DNA of 64,000 bases. Origin: Nageia nagi. Its lineage: Eukaryota > Pinophyta. The stretch covers positions 181,536,001-181,600,000 of the forward strand of contig JBITNC010000001.1 of NCBI GenBank assembly GCA_050084985.1, in the 5' to 3' direction. Each line of letters begins with the position of its first letter. Position 1 is the first letter of the stretch. Positions 45,346 to 58,594 of the stretch are shown piece by piece. The notes beneath the pieces were generated by a model that was not told where the DNA came from, ran no database searches, and was given only the letters and a program-made list of their open reading frames with translations. Position numbers and translations under genes: made by a program.

Positions 45346-46129
45346 AGCTAGATCTGGAGTCTCCAACCAAAGCCAATGCTAATGCTAGAGTATGAGAGCC
45401 ATACCATGTGTCTATAAGAAGCTACAAAAGGATTTTTAAGAAAGGGTTATTTTTAGTAAACCTGATCTATTAATGGTTAGTTATGTGTAAAGGTAATTTT
45501 TTGATATTGTAAAATATTCACCATGGTAGTTAATGGAAGTTTGAAGGTTTTTGTTGAAAAGGGAATGCACTTTCATAAGGATAGGAACATACATAAATAT
45601 TTATATTCCATTTTCTATGCATGTGCATTCAATTTATTAGTTTTATTTAAATTAATAATCAGTAAAAGCTACATAAGGGAGCATAGAAAACTTGATGCTA
45701 CTAGTTTATGTTTTAAGAGCATTTTCATAAATAGTAGGCTATGAAATAACATTGATTTAGAATTAGTTTTAAAATCCATATCATCTTCAATTGATGTTGA
45801 CCAAAAGGAGATATTATTGGTTGTATTCATATCAATCAAGAGCACAATGTGCCTACTTGTATAAAGGCTCAACTTTCTTATAAATAACCTAATAACTATT
45901 TATCATATTCATAAAATTATGGTATCACTTGATACATATCAAAAGTAAGTTAAAATATCTTGGATAAGGTAAAAAGTTAATGGAGGAAGTTATAACAACT
46001 AGAGAAGGTCATTAGGAAAATAATTCGACTAAAGCTTCTTGTAGGCTTTGTCAACCATATTGACCAAAGGTGAGTGAATTTGTTGGGGTAAGAATAATCA
46101 TCAAAGAGGAGAGTAATGGTAGGTTATTT
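45346..46129. other. AT-rich stretch without recognisable gene
   Basis: Short frames at 45523-45744 (+) and 45669-45872 (-) overlap each other and have no motif that I can support. Confidence 0.4.
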
Positions 46130-46985
46130 CCATTCATGGAGAAGAACTAGCAAAATTCCAAATAGCCTAACCCCATATCCATATTGTTTCTCATATATCC
46201 TTATTCACACCTAAGTTTATTGATGGTGGATGATATTATTGTGTTGATGATGAATATTTCTATCATGAGAAGGTTGAAGGATGAAGGTTGTTACTACTAC
46301 TATTGGTAGTGTATATCATGAAGTAATGGATTCTTGGATTGGATATTTAACCAAAGATATCCATATGGAGTCTAGATGTTCCTCATTATATATGGTAAAA
46401 TCATTTTTCATATTGGTAGCATTTCATGAATAGAAACATGGTGTATTTTATGTTTCCATGGAGTTTCTAGTATATGAAGTGTGATTTAGCTAACCCATAT
46501 GCTTATTGTTATTGTTCATTATTCTAGAGTGGATAGTGAATAGGTTATTATTAAGGTTGGATTATTTGGTATGAATGTGGAAATTATATCAAGAAATGAA
46601 CATGCTGAGTGTTACAAAACTAGTATTGTATAGTATTGATAAAAAAATGTATATTTTTGAAATACTTGTAAGATGTTGTGCTTTTTTTAAGTTCTTAAGC
46701 ATGAAGGACTATTATAGTGAAGGCTTGGGAGAAATGGAAAAGTTGTGCAAACCTTGTTGAAGGCTTAAAGACTATTTTAGAACTCAATTGGTTGAGAAGA
46801 TTAATTTTTATAGATGTTATAGTAATTTTATGAATATTGAAATTCAGACCTTATTATTTTCTTATTTCTCTATTGATTGTTAATAAGGCTAAATATTGTA
46901 ACTTTTTTAGAGTTATTTTGGAAGTGAATAATGGAGAAGAAGTGGAAAAGTTTAAAGAGTTAATAACAAAGAGCCAAAGTCAAAG
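46130..46985 (+). repeat. Segmental duplication copy 2 (uninterrupted)
   Basis: A continuous counterpart of 43390-43953 plus 45047-45345. The junction TTCTTAAG|CATGAAGG at about 46695 corresponds to the insertion site of the TIR element in copy 1. Confidence 0.8.
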
Positions 46986-47270
46986 TTAAAGTTGGAGTTC
47001 TAAAGTCAAAACTAGTTCTAAAGCTATAGCCAAAGATCTAGATAATGATTTGATGCAAAATCTTATTTCTTAATGTTAGTATGTACTTATAGTTGGAAAT
47101 TAACATGACTAGAGATACCCCAAAAAATATAAATAGAAAAATACAATTGATGTCAAAGGATGTCTCAAAAAAATATTTCAATGACTTTAAGCATTAGAAT
47201 ATGATAGGGTTATATGATTGAAAAAGATAAAAAAAATGTAGGTCATAACATCACTGAATCTAATGGGGAG
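46986..47270. other. AT-rich stretch without recognisable gene
   Basis: CAAAGTCAAAGTTAAAGTTG-like short repeats near 46975-47005. Nothing else. Confidence 0.4.
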
Positions 47271-47280
47271 AATATTATAG

Positions 47281-47510
47281 ATGACAATGCTTTTGGTAAT
47301 TAGTTTCATGATGATTTTGATAATGATTTTGATGATGTTGTGGGAAATAATGATGATAATACTTTGCATAAGGAGGGTGATGATTATTTGCATAATGAAT
47401 GTGATAATAATTTGGGCAATGAAAGTAGTAATGCTTTGTGCAATGAGGGTGATAATGTTGATATACATGTGGATTCCATACCATCACATCCTTCAAGATA
47501 TGAAAAATAA
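47281..47510 (+). repeat. 24-bp coding-type minisatellite, acidic
   Basis: Units such as GATAATAATTTGGGCAATGA plus AAGT recur four to five times. In the plus frame they encode eight-residue repeats (DNNLGNES, SNALCNEG, DDYLHNEC), in a run ending SIPSHPSRYEK and TAA. There is one TAG inside, at about 47302. It looks like the relic of an Asp/Asn-rich protein. Other frames in this stretch are shadows. Confidence 0.6.
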
Positions 47511-49480
47511 AAAAATGAGAGATCCCACAAAATTTACACTTAAAGGGATAAACATAAATAAGATGAAGAATAGGACCAATTTGTTTGGAAAACCCATTGG
47601 AGATAATGCCAAGCATTTTTAATCTTTTTTGGGGGTATCAATGAGGGAGCTTATCCCTATCACCTATAAAGACTAAAAACCAATATGAGCATATGTTAAA
47701 AATAAGTGTTGGATAATGGTTAAGGTAAATTAGTAGCCAACAAATTTCATAGTATCCACTTTTGAATCCTTATGTAAATATTGCAATCTAATAAGATAAT
47801 GGTTTGATATAGAAAAAGTGTAATGTTTAGGACAACATAAAGAAATGGATAATATTGACCATTATCAAATTATGACATGATAATAAATATCAACTAATGA
47901 AAATATTATATGATAAGTATGATAATGATGAAGATAGAATTTATAATCCCCCATTTTGTTCCCCAGTACAAGACTAGGAAACCTTTGTAAAAATTAGGAA
48001 CCACAATAACTTTGAGATAAGTACTAGTCATTTTATTATGGTAGTTCATATCATTATTATGTTCATATGAGTTTTGTGGGTAATGTTTCTATCCTTAATG
48101 AATTAATATACCATTTCCTTTGATGCATTATAGATGAATAGGCAAAGGAATACAAAAATAGATCTCAACAATATGTCATGCACACTATCAATCAAAAAAT
48201 ATATGCTCAATTGGAGTATGAAATGGTATTCTATCATATTCATCCATTATGTAATATTTTTTTTTCATATGACTTATCCTCATATATATCCAACTATATA
48301 TATTGCTAAGGTAGAGCCAACCAAATACAAAACTTCCACTACTAAGAGTATTTGTATGGTTGTTAACTCATAAAAAAAGGATGGTTCTTTTGTGTTACTA
48401 GAAGTCACTTCAAAAGTCATAACTCCCTTGAAAATAATAACTTCAAATGATTATTTTATCAATTATTTTTCTAACATATTATGAGTTAATTATGCATGTG
48501 ATATTACTAGAAAGATGCAATATCATCTATTGCATCAACCAAATCAAGATATTACTTAGGAATTGAAAGAGCAAGTCAAATTTGGGCATCAAAAAAGATG
48601 TATCTCTAATTGCTATGATTTCTATAGATGGTTGTAAGGTAGAAATTTTCCACATGCATAACAAAGTAGGAAAAAATAAACAAAATACATAAAGAGGAAA
48701 TGGAGGGAAAAAATGTAACTATTTGGGAAGAGTATAAGAAAAATATGCATGATGTGACACTCCAAATTTCACAATAGAGGCGTGACAATTTTTTCATGAT
48801 TTCATAGTTGAAATGCTTATATGTTTTATACTTAAATTGGAATGATTCCTTGTACATAATTCCAATAAGCCAATGCAAAATTAGATACCCAAGTAGATCA
48901 AATAACAAAAAATAACTATGTAGGTGCTAACCAAGGCTCAAAAAAGTGTATTCATCTTGGGTAGTAATGTTTTGTGTAGGGATTGTAAATAACACCAACT
49001 TCCAAATGTGATAGGAAATACTATGTCCTAGATGCAGATAATCATGTAGAGGTTCAGGCCATATGGTTTAGTGAAAAACTTGAGAAAAATGTACATCATG
49101 TACCTTTGGGTTCAGATTATTGTAAATTTAGTTGGTGTTTTTTGTAAAGAGGGTATCTAGTTGTCTATACCATGTGGTGATTATGAAATATTACAAGAAA
49201 ATATATGTGGCTCCTTTATTTTTTGGCCCAAAAAGGAAGTATTTTTCCTACTTTAAAATATAAGATTTTGTAGTAGTATTATCAAATATATTTAAAATAT
49301 TTGAGCAATATGTAAAACTATAAAGCATATTTAAATCATTAAGCATAATTTTAGAGCATATTTGAATCTTATTATGCTTATATTTAAATTGTGATATGTG
49401 ATATAAAATTAATTAAATACATCATATGAATTGTACATCCTTGTTGTAGCTATGAATTTCATATCCTATAATCATAAGAT
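47511..49480. other. AT-rich stretch without recognisable gene
   Basis: Occasional coding-like pieces (48134-48373 +, 48606-48908 -) lack recognisable motifs and lie in very AT-rich sequence. No gene call. Confidence 0.4.
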
Positions 49481-49486
49481 TAATCA

Positions 49487-51726
49487 TTATACATGTATTG
49501 TTGATCTTCTTGGTTGTGTAAGCTATCATGAAGGAGCTTTGGAATTCACTTCCAAAATACCCATAAACCAATACAAAATTGGTAAGTTAGAATATGCTAG
49601 CTAAATATAGAAAAACTTTATGGTTACTAAGTGCATAATGTGTTGTATATAGAGAATGAGTAGATGAAAATAATGGAACATGTTGTGGGCTTGTTCACTA
49701 CATCCATATGATCCAAAAATTGGCTTGGAGAAGGAAACCAACCATTTAATCCATAAAATTTCTATGTATCAAAAACCAATACAAAAGTAATATGTTGGCA
49801 AAACTATAGTAGCTAAATATAGAAAAAATATATGGTTACCAAGATAATATCATCTTGTATGTACAAAATGATTAGATGAAAATAATGTAATATGTTGAGG
49901 GATCCATCATTGCATAGATTGTATCAGATCTATTTTACAAATAAATTATGACATGTAATATGGAATGATTTAAATACACCATATGATGTGATATAAAATG
50001 ATTTAAATATATTATATGATCCAAAAACTATCTTGGAGAAGGAAAATAATTGTTCAACCCAAAAAAATTCTAAGTATTAAAAACCAATCCAAAAGTGATA
50101 AGTTGGAAAATAAATGCTTGTAATTCTTAGCCAAGTATAGGAAAAATAGATGGTTTCTAAATGGTTCATCAGATCAGATTTTAAGGGCATCCTTGTTACA
50201 TCTAGTAATTACATTTCCTCTAACCATTGCAATTCATGAGACTATGTATACATCATGCATCATACACATTTGCATTCATGTCTATCAGGTTTTATGTTCC
50301 ATTTCATTTTTTTTAAAGTGCTACTTGGGTGTGTGGATGTGTCTACTTGGTGCTTGTAAATCAAAATATTATGGTAGTAGTACACTAGAGCATATTTAAA
50401 TTATTTATGCATAATTCTATAATATTTGATCATATTTATGGTATTCTTAATCATTTGATCATAATTTTATAGTGTATTTGAATCTAATTAAGCTTGTTTA
50501 AGATAGGATGCATGACCTAGAAGGTGAGTAGAGGCTTCGATGCAATAAGTATTATATGTATTTTGCATTACATGTAATTTTGCATACATACCATTTTGTA
50601 ATAGGTATCTTCCAATCATTGTAGATAATGAGATTGTATTTTGTATTATGCATATTGTTAAACAATTCCCTAGCCATGCATCATGCATTTGCTTAAAATT
50701 TCATAATTTTTATCATATGATGGTCTTGGATCATTTCATGTCATATGTTTGAAGTATCCAAGTTATTTTTATGGTACTAATATGAATAATACTGAATCAT
50801 AATGGTGATACATTTATTGAGAGATTATAAATGTAGCTATCCCTAACTTATCTAATTAATAATGTTTTGAACATGTTATCATAGGGAAAAGATATCTTAT
50901 TATTCTTATTATGTAGGTAAGACAACATAGCATTTAAATTTCTGGGGTGAATAGTTGATAAATGTTACAATCATATCTTTTTCAACTTACCACTTTTGGA
51001 ATGGTTTTTGACACTTTCTTAAATTATAGTGTTTCATCATGCACCCAATTTTACACCTAAAATTTGTATCTTCTTAAAAGTCTCTATAGTCTTTTATTTT
51101 GTGCATATCTTACAAAAATTAGGATTAATTAGTATACATGAATTGTTGACCTACTTGGTAGCATAGGCTATCTTGAGGGAGCATTGAATGTCATTGCAAA
51201 AATACCCATAAAATTCAATTGGATGCATGTATGTGTGTATTTGGTGGTTGTAAATCCAATGTTGTGGCTCATATAGGCTATCTTGATAATCATCTACTAG
51301 ATATGATGTAAAGTATTTTGCTTCATCTATGCCTATGTCTACATGGTAACATTATTTCATAACATACAATATAATTGCAATTATCTCTTCTCTCCTCTCC
51401 TCTACTCACCTCTACCCTCTGACACTTCTTGTATCACTTATAACTTGTGGGCTTTTTTATTGACTATCTTGTATGAGAACATTTTTACAAAATAAATTAT
51501 AACATATGATATGAAATTATTTGAATACACCATATGATCAAAAAAATTCTTAAAGAAGGAAAGCAATTGTTTAAAATAAAAAAGTTGAAGTATCAAAAAT
51601 TAGTTCAGAATTGATAAGTTGGAATCCTTGTTGTATCCATGAAACTATGTCTACATCATGTATATTCCACATTATAGTGCATGAAACTGTGTCTACATCA
51701 TGAATCTTCCATATTTTGCATACATG
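49487..51726 (+). pseudogene. PPR E-motif debris, plus strand, duplicated
   Basis: 49487-49570 reads HYTCIVDLLGCVSYHEGALE, the terminal PPR stretch of PLS proteins. 50325-50399 reads VWMCLLGACKSKYYG, the start of the E motif. The same pair recurs at about 51134-51215 (decayed) and 51215-51290 (CVFGGCKSNVVAHI). Between them, AAATATAGAAAAACTTTATG phrases recur three times with a spacing of 200-300 bases. Full of stops. It is on the opposite strand from the 40-42 kb debris. The LTR element at 51727 inserted into it. Confidence 0.65.
51722..51726. repeat. Target site duplication ACATG, left copy
   Basis: ACATG here and ATATG at 57206-57210 flank the LTR element, with one C/T difference. A paralogous empty site reads GCATTCATGTCTATCAGG at about 50270. 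Confidence 0.6.
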
Positions 51727-52504
51727 TGTAGACTCTAAATTGTGTAAAATACAAATATACACAATAAATAAATCAATCTACAATAAAAGAAGAAATAGAT
51801 AATGTATAGTATATAAGATACAAAAAATTTATATGAAAAGCATGCATATGATATGAAGTATATGTACAATCCTCAAAAGTATATAATAATGAATATTCAA
51901 AGGATTGGGATCAGATTGGAGGGAAACTCATGATGGATCATCGCATGTATGAATTAATAGCCTTTTCCATTGAAATTTGAAATCCTTAATATAGAAGACA
52001 CACATTGCTAATGACTTAAGAGAAGCACATCATTTATGGCCTAAAAGAAGCATGCCACTGATGTCCTAAGAGAAGCACATCATTAATTATGTAGGATATG
52101 TCAAATTATGTCATGCAAAAAATATAGAAAGTTTTAGAGCTCAAAGTATTACAATTTTTCATAATAGGTGGCATCAAGAGACACTATTGCTTGATGAAGA
52201 TAGTAGATGATAACCATTTATCAAAGAGTTTCAATCTATGAAGGTAAACCTATTCCACTCACATATATAACCTGCAAGGACAAAAAAAGAATTGAAGGAT
52301 GACCTCTAGTAATAATATAGATTTTGTTATATTTAAGATACTTTAAAATATAAACCATAATAAATGATATAATATTTTATATAATACATGGCATTGTATT
52401 GTAATATCAAATTTATATTGATATATGTAATATTGAATTAAGTCATTTAGGAAGTATAAATATGATTTATTAAATAAATAATAAATCATTGTTAGGCATC
52501 TACA
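51727..52504 (-). repeat. 3' LTR of 5.5-kb element
   Basis: Shares with 56438-57205 and 57315-58024 the phrases GCATGCA…GATATGAAGT, AGGTGGCAT(C/T)AAG(A/G)GACAC, TTAGGAAGT…TAAATATGATTTATT and the end TTAGGCATCTACA. Confidence 0.85.
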
Positions 52505-52520
52505 TTTTGCCCTTCTTTGG
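52505..52520 (-). other. Polypurine tract of 5.5-kb element
   Basis: CCAAAGAAGGGCAAAA directly before the 3' LTR on the element strand. The relative at 58025-58040 has CCAAAGAGGGGCGGAA. Confidence 0.7.
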
Positions 52521-54119
52521 ATATGAAATGAAAAGCATTAAAATTACATAATCCAAAAATGTCTAGAGAAGAGAAGAAAATTTTAAATAGTAAAGTGGAA
52601 TTCCCTTTCTTGATCAATATATTGAGTATGATATGTCATATACTCTCTTTTGGTCTTACATTTCCCCTTACTCATGCCACTTTAAGGAATCAAGCCAAAA
52701 ATTAGAGTTCATATATGAGGAGAGCATGAATAATAAATTAAAAAAAAACCAACATCATACCCATATAGATCACATCCCATTAAATAATAATCATTTAAAA
52801 GAGCAAGGATGAAATAAAAATAATATCCATTGTATCACTATGGCTGATGTGATTCATAGTTATATTTAACCATAACATATAGACTATTATGATTACAACT
52901 CATAGTCTATGAAAATCAAGCTAATGAGGTTCTTTTTAATGTCTCAAGCTTGGAATAACTTGTAATTGATAATAGAGTTTGCTCATGGAGTGACCATGGC
53001 CTTGAAAATAATTGTTGGAATAATATTAAACAATATCATTTGATTCTCATAAAAATACCAAATATTCAAATGTTAATTGTCCTTTCATACATTTTGATTA
53101 CATTGAATTAATTTATTTCATTGAATTTCAAAGAAAACCTATGTTGTTGACAACATGAATTTTGTAGAATTTGGTAATCATATTTTTTCCAATTTTGTTC
53201 TACATTCCCATTTCAATCCATATGTGTTAAATAATGGTATTTTCAAATAGATATTCAAGTATTTATAATATGCACCATTTAGAATAAAGTCATAATAAAT
53301 ACATGTCATTAGCAACATGGAAATAGGCATATTAGATTTGCAAATTTTAATGATATTCAATTGAAAGTAAGTAATAACATTTTGTATTACAAATATTGTG
53401 AAATCATTTCTCTATATAGCATTATATTTTCCTTATAAGCAATAACTTTTTCAAATTTTTATCTTATATACTTTTTGTCTATGCATAATCCATATCATGA
53501 TATCCTTACCCATTTTGAACTTTTAAAAGCACGATAGTATTATTGATATTTGAAAGCATCCATAATTTCATTTTAATCACATCATTGATAGTGTGAGAAT
53601 AATATAATTGCATTTTAGGAGAAATATTCTATTTAATTGGTATTGAAAAATAACCATTTAGATATTCAATATTTCATATACAATGCAATACTGCTATATT
53701 ATATCAGATTTTTAGAGATACCATGGCCTTGAAGTTTCATATTTCATTAGTAAAACATGCATTGTATTTGAAATAATAGTAATAAGAATAGCATATGCAA
53801 TGTTAAGTTTTATAACTAGATATTCAAATAAGTAATAATGGTCTTAATTCATCAATTGCAATAGATTTTGCAATGAATAGAATAAACATGTTCATAACAT
53901 AACTATTATCAAAATATTTGAGATGATATACTTTACCTATACTTACTTGAGTGCCCCAAGAATGAGTAATTTTGCAATTTATGATTCTTAATTTTGAATT
54001 TTTACCTACTAATTTTTTCTATCTAATTTCTATCATGCCCCCAGTTGAAACTAAAATTCCCCTAGCTAAAAATAATACTATCCCCAACTGAGAGTATATC
54101 CATTTTTTTCTAATTTCTC

Positions 54120-54154
<35 letters not shown>
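54120..54154. repeat. (TTA)n microsatellite
   Basis: Eleven or twelve uninterrupted ATT triplets, inside the 5.5-kb element. Confidence 0.95.
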
Positions 54155-54939
54155 TATGAAATGCAACTAATATGGGATACAATGATTAGACACAATACTA
54201 CTTTATACATGGGACATTTGATTAGGATGGCAAATTTGAGAACCTGGATGAGAGATAAAGATAAGAAATGCATTTGATGAAAGAAGAAGACTTGATAAAG
54301 TTATAAGAATAAAAATATGTAAAAAGAGAAAATAAGAAGCAATATAACATGATTGAAAATATAAATATGCAAAGATAGCATGATTAAAAACTTGATTAAA
54401 TTTTCCATAGTAATCAAATGCATGCAATGAACTAACTCATGATATGCATCCTATATGATATGGAAAATTAGAAACTATAGTGCACTAGAGGGAGATGGAA
54501 CCCCTATCATATTAGCATATTTTTTCATGAGAATTTGACCTTATTTGTTTATATTATCCACTACATTTTCTAAACCTTGAACTGGTACTCTCTTAAAAAA
54601 ATATATATATTCAAGTTGTACTTTTGGAGTATATGGGTTTAATGTTCCCATTTGCAAAAACACATTAAGGAGTTTAATCTTAAATTGATACTTTTCAAAA
54701 TAGCAATATTTTTACATTTTATATTCCTATAACCAAATCTCAACTGGATCTAACTGACCTAAAACTATCCTTATGCTTTGCTTATCAAAATTTTCATTTT
54801 CTACCTTTGGTTATGGATCAAATTTTATGACATGGGCACCTTGTTTAGATTTTTCTATAATGTGGGAATCCTGTGTTTTCAAAGTTTCATAAGATATTAT
54901 TTTTTGCTAACATTATGTTGGTTTTGATTATTAAGGTGG

Positions 54940-55659
54940 AGTTTGAATTTGATATTTAGGTTGTGGTTTAGGTTGAGGTTTAGGTTGAGGTTTTTGACTA
55001 TGTTGTTGCTTTTGTATTTCCTCTTTCTCAAATTTTTGCCTATAATATATCCTTGTATATGGATCTTCTAATAATATATCTAGTTCTTTTCTTAGAAATT
55101 TTTGATATTTTTATTTCAATTCAATATCATTATAAATGCCTAACATCAAACAAGTATTGGATAACATATGCTCTTTGATTTTCTTGAGTTGATCTTCAGG
55201 TGTCAAATTTTCAAATGGAATATCATATGTTTCATATTTATCTATAGCTTTGAGGTTTAAATATGCATCATAATCAAATTCATCCATATAATCATCATCA
55301 ACATCATCACTATCATTATCATGCACTTGATTTTCTATGATTATCATATTGTTTTACACATCATCATTATTTGTAATAGTTAAGCATGAAAATGATAAAC
55401 TCATTTCAACAAAAGATTTTCTATTATTATTTTTTCTAACATCCATATCCTTAGACATTTCTTGTGTTGGAGAAGGTGCAAATAAATAACTTATCATATT
55501 CAAATATTCAAACAAATCACTTTTATATTTAATATCCATGATAAAATGCAAGATATAGATCTTTGCATAAAACTCTAAGAAATATGATAAAATTAGCACT
55601 CTTACACCATGCAAGATTAAAAACAAGTTACTAGCATGTATATCTATGATGTGGTACAA
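54940..55659 (-). pseudogene. Acidic/Pro-Gln coding piece in 5.5-kb element
   Basis: Two open pieces in one frame (55354-55659 and 55111-55347) are separated by a stop. They continue past another stop to about 54940. The first holds FAPSPTQEMSKDMDVRKN, the second a run of Asp (DNDSDDVDDDYMDEFDYD) and then FENLTPEDQLKKIKEHM. The tail has KPQPKPQPKPQPK. The position near the 5' LTR fits a gag or a gag-replacing ORF, but I see no capsid motif or zinc knuckle. No function can be assigned. Confidence 0.45.
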
Positions 55660-56437
55660 GTTTTATTAGGTTATAACTTACAAAGTTCAAGAAAATAACC
55701 TTCAAAATTCAATTTTTTATGTAAAAATATTTTATTTAAAAATCTCTACAAATCATAGTAAAAATGCATTCAATAAGCCCAAATTAATCTAAAAAAGTTA
55801 CCTCCTATAAAAATGCATTCAATAAGTCCAAATTAATCTAAAAAAGTTGCCTCCTATGAAAACCTATGGTTTTGGCAAGTTTTTGTCATGAAACAAGTCA
55901 CCAAATAGTTGCAAAATATTTTTAAAATTTATATTTTTTTAATGTGATGTTTTTTGCAAAACATTTCCCAAATTTGATCAAAATATGGGGTTCACTTTGT
56001 TTTTTTTTAGCATTTTCTAACTACAATTAGTTTGACTCCATGTGGGGTGTGTTAACTCCACCCACTTTTTTTATATAAGGGTTTTTTTTTTATATTAATA
56101 TGAAAAAGGGCTATTTCATCAAAAAACAAATGCAAATCTAGACCTCAAAAAATCATAAAAATTTCTCAATTGTATTTATCTATGGTTTGGACAAATTTTT
56201 CTAATGCTAGATCCCACCAAATTGAATAAAATGACCTCCAAAATTTGGTATTGTCTATAGTGACATTTTTTAAAAAAATAATTTTTTTCAAAGCAATAAA
56301 ATTTTCTAAATTTGGAAAAAGTTAAATCACCCAAAAAGAAAACAAAACCAAGGGTTTCTAATGCAAGACTCCTTAGAAAAAGTGATGCCCTAAAATAAAA
56401 ATTCTAGGATTTGTAAGATTAGTTGGATTCACTAAAA

Positions 56438-57205
56438 TGTAGACTATAAATTGTGTTAAATACAAATATACATAATAAAGAAATCTATCTAAAATATAAA
56501 AAGAATAGATATGTATAGTCTATGAGATACAATAAATATACATAAAAAGCATGCACTTGATATGAAGTGTATGTACAATCCTTGAAAGCAAATAGGAATG
56601 AATCTTCAAAGGAATAGGATTAGACTAGAGGTGAGATCATGATGGATATTCATATCTATGGATGAACAACCTCGAACATCAAAACCTGAAACCCTTGATC
56701 TATAAGATGCACATCGTTGACATCCTAAGAGAAGCACATTGATAATGGCCTAAGAGAATCACACCATTAACTACATAGGATATATTGAATTATGATGTGT
56801 GCAAAAGATATAAAGTTTCAAAGCTCAATGTATAATAATTTCTTATAATAGGTGGCATTAAGGGACACCATTGCTTGACAAAGATAGTGAAAGATAATCG
56901 CCTATCAGAGATCTTATCATATCAAAGAGTTTTGATCTATGAAGGTCAACTGATTCCACTTGCATATATAGCCTAAAAGAATATAAAAAGGAGTGAAGGA
57001 AAACCTCTAGAAATAATATAAACTTTGTTGTATTCAAGATATTTTGAAATATAAACCATGATAAATGATATAGTATTTAATATAACACATGGCATTGCAA
57101 TGTAATATCAACTTTATCTTGACATATGTATTATTACATTATGTCATTTAGGAAGTCTAAATATGATTTATTAAATAAATAATAAATTATTTTTAGGCAT
57201 GTACA
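56438..57205 (-). repeat. 5' LTR of 5.5-kb element
   Basis: Partner of 51727-52504. It ends GGCATGTACA (a one-base change from GGCATCTACA) and is followed by ATATG, the mutated target duplication. Confidence 0.85.
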
Positions 57206-57314
57206 ATATGTCTATCAGGTTTTATATTTCATTTCAATTTTTTTTTTTTAAATGATTCTTAGGTGTGGATGTGTCTACTTAGTGCTTGTAAATTGAATAT
57301 TGTGGTAGCAATAC
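57206..57314 (+). pseudogene. PPR E-motif fragment between two LTR elements
   Basis: VWMCLLSACKLNIVVAI at about 57260-57310 continues the host PPR debris that the 5.5-kb element split at 51726. It matches 50278-50385 base by base over most of its length. Confidence 0.7.
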
Positions 57315-58024
57315 TATAGACTATAAATTGTGTAAAATATAATTTGTAAAATGATCTATAATATAAGAAGAGATATATGAATACACTATATTAGATACAA
57401 CAAATATACATGAAAATCATGCACTTAATATGAAGTGTATGTGCAATCCTTAAAAATAAATGTCAATGGATCTTCGAAGGATTGGGATCGGCTTAGAGGT
57501 GAGCTTGTAATGGATCTTCATAGGTATGAATCAATAGCCTTGGACACTAAAATATGAAACCCTCAATCTTCAAGATGCACATTGTTAATAGCATTGAACA
57601 TGCAAAATGATAGAGTGCACAAAATATAGAAACTTTTAAAGCTCAAAGTATAAGAATTTCTCATAATAGGTGGCATCAAGAGACACCATTACTTGATGAA
57701 GATTGCAACATACAACCACCTATTAGAAATATTTTAATATCAAAGAGTTCTGATCTATGGAGGTAGACCTATTCCACACATAGATATAGCCTAAAAAGAT
57801 ATAGAAAAGAGTGAAGGCCAACCTCTACTAATAATATAATCATTATTGTATTCAAAATAATTTAAAATATGAACAATGATAAATAATATAAAATTTAATA
57901 TAACACATGGTATTGCATTGTAATATCAAATTTATCTTGATTTTTGTAATATTGTAATAAATCATTTAGGAAGTCTAAATATGATTTGTTAAATAAATAA
58001 TAAATCATTTTTAGGCATCTACAT
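57315..58024 (-). repeat. LTR of a second member of the same family
   Basis: Starts TATAGACTATAAATTG (TG mutated to TA) and ends GGCATCTACA, with a polypurine tract at 58025-58040 on the minus strand. It is somewhat shorter (710 bases) than the other two LTRs. The left flank is AATAC (57310-57314). Confidence 0.85.
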
Positions 58025-58550
58025 TCCGCCCCTCTTTGGATATGAAATGAAAAGCATTGAAATTACATAATCCAAATAAGTCTAGAGAAGAGAAGAAAAT
58101 TTCAATAGTAAATTGGACTTCTTTTTTTTGATTGATATGCCAAGTATGATATATCTTCTACCCCCTATGGTATTGTATTGCCCCTCACTCTAGCTTCTTC
58201 AAAGAATCAAGAAAAAAATTGAAATCCATGTATGAGGAGAGTACCTCTATTTGGGTCCTACTCTCTTGGATAATATATTTTTTAGAATAATCCAACATAG
58301 TACTCACATAGATCATATACCATGAATGAATAATCAATTTAAATAACAAGAATGAAATAAATATAATATCTATTATGTTAGTATGGCCATTGAGACACAT
58401 AGTTCTATTGAACCATAATTCTCAAGCTAAAGAGGTCCTTTGATGCCCCAAGCTTGGAATAACCTACAATATATAAGACAATTTGCTCATGGAGTGACAA
58501 TGGTTTTGAAAATATTTTTTAGCATAATATTCATATATCATTTAATAAAT
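58025..58550 (-). other. 3' internal part of the second family member
   Basis: Follows 52505-53040 phrase by phrase (GAAATGAAAAGCATT, GTCTAGAGAAGAGAAGAAAA, CAAGCTTGGAATAACYT, TTTGCTCATGGAGTGAC). Non-coding. Homology stops near 58545. Confidence 0.8.
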
Positions 58551-58594
58551 TGTATTTTACATAATTTATAGTCTACATTTTGGTGAACTCAACA
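58551..58594 (+). other. Inverted LTR end plus primer binding site
   Basis: 58551-58577 is the reverse complement of the first 27 bases of the family LTR (ends ATAGTCTACA). It is followed by TTT and TGGTGAACTCAAC, the primer site in less decayed form than at 56422-56434. It faces opposite to the LTRs at 57315 and 60178. Confidence 0.75.

Larger units (their letters stand above)
51727..57205 (-). mobile_element. 5.5-kb LTR element, non-autonomous
   Basis: Two LTRs (51727-52504 and 56438-57205), both beginning TGTAGACT and ending TACA on the plus strand, flank 3.9 kb. On the minus strand a polypurine tract (CCAAAGAAGGGCAAAA) precedes the 3' LTR, and TAGTGAATCCAAC follows the 5' LTR at a primer-site position. 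I find no RT or integrase. The only coding-like piece is at 55000-55659. The LTRs have diverged visibly, so the insertion is old. The superfamily is not determined. Confidence 0.8.

Noticed and set aside
47187-47622. Three long frames on both strands with His/Tyr- or Met/Ile-rich repeats
   Set aside because: They are alternative readings of the 24-bp minisatellite. The Asp/Asn-rich frame is the plausible original one.
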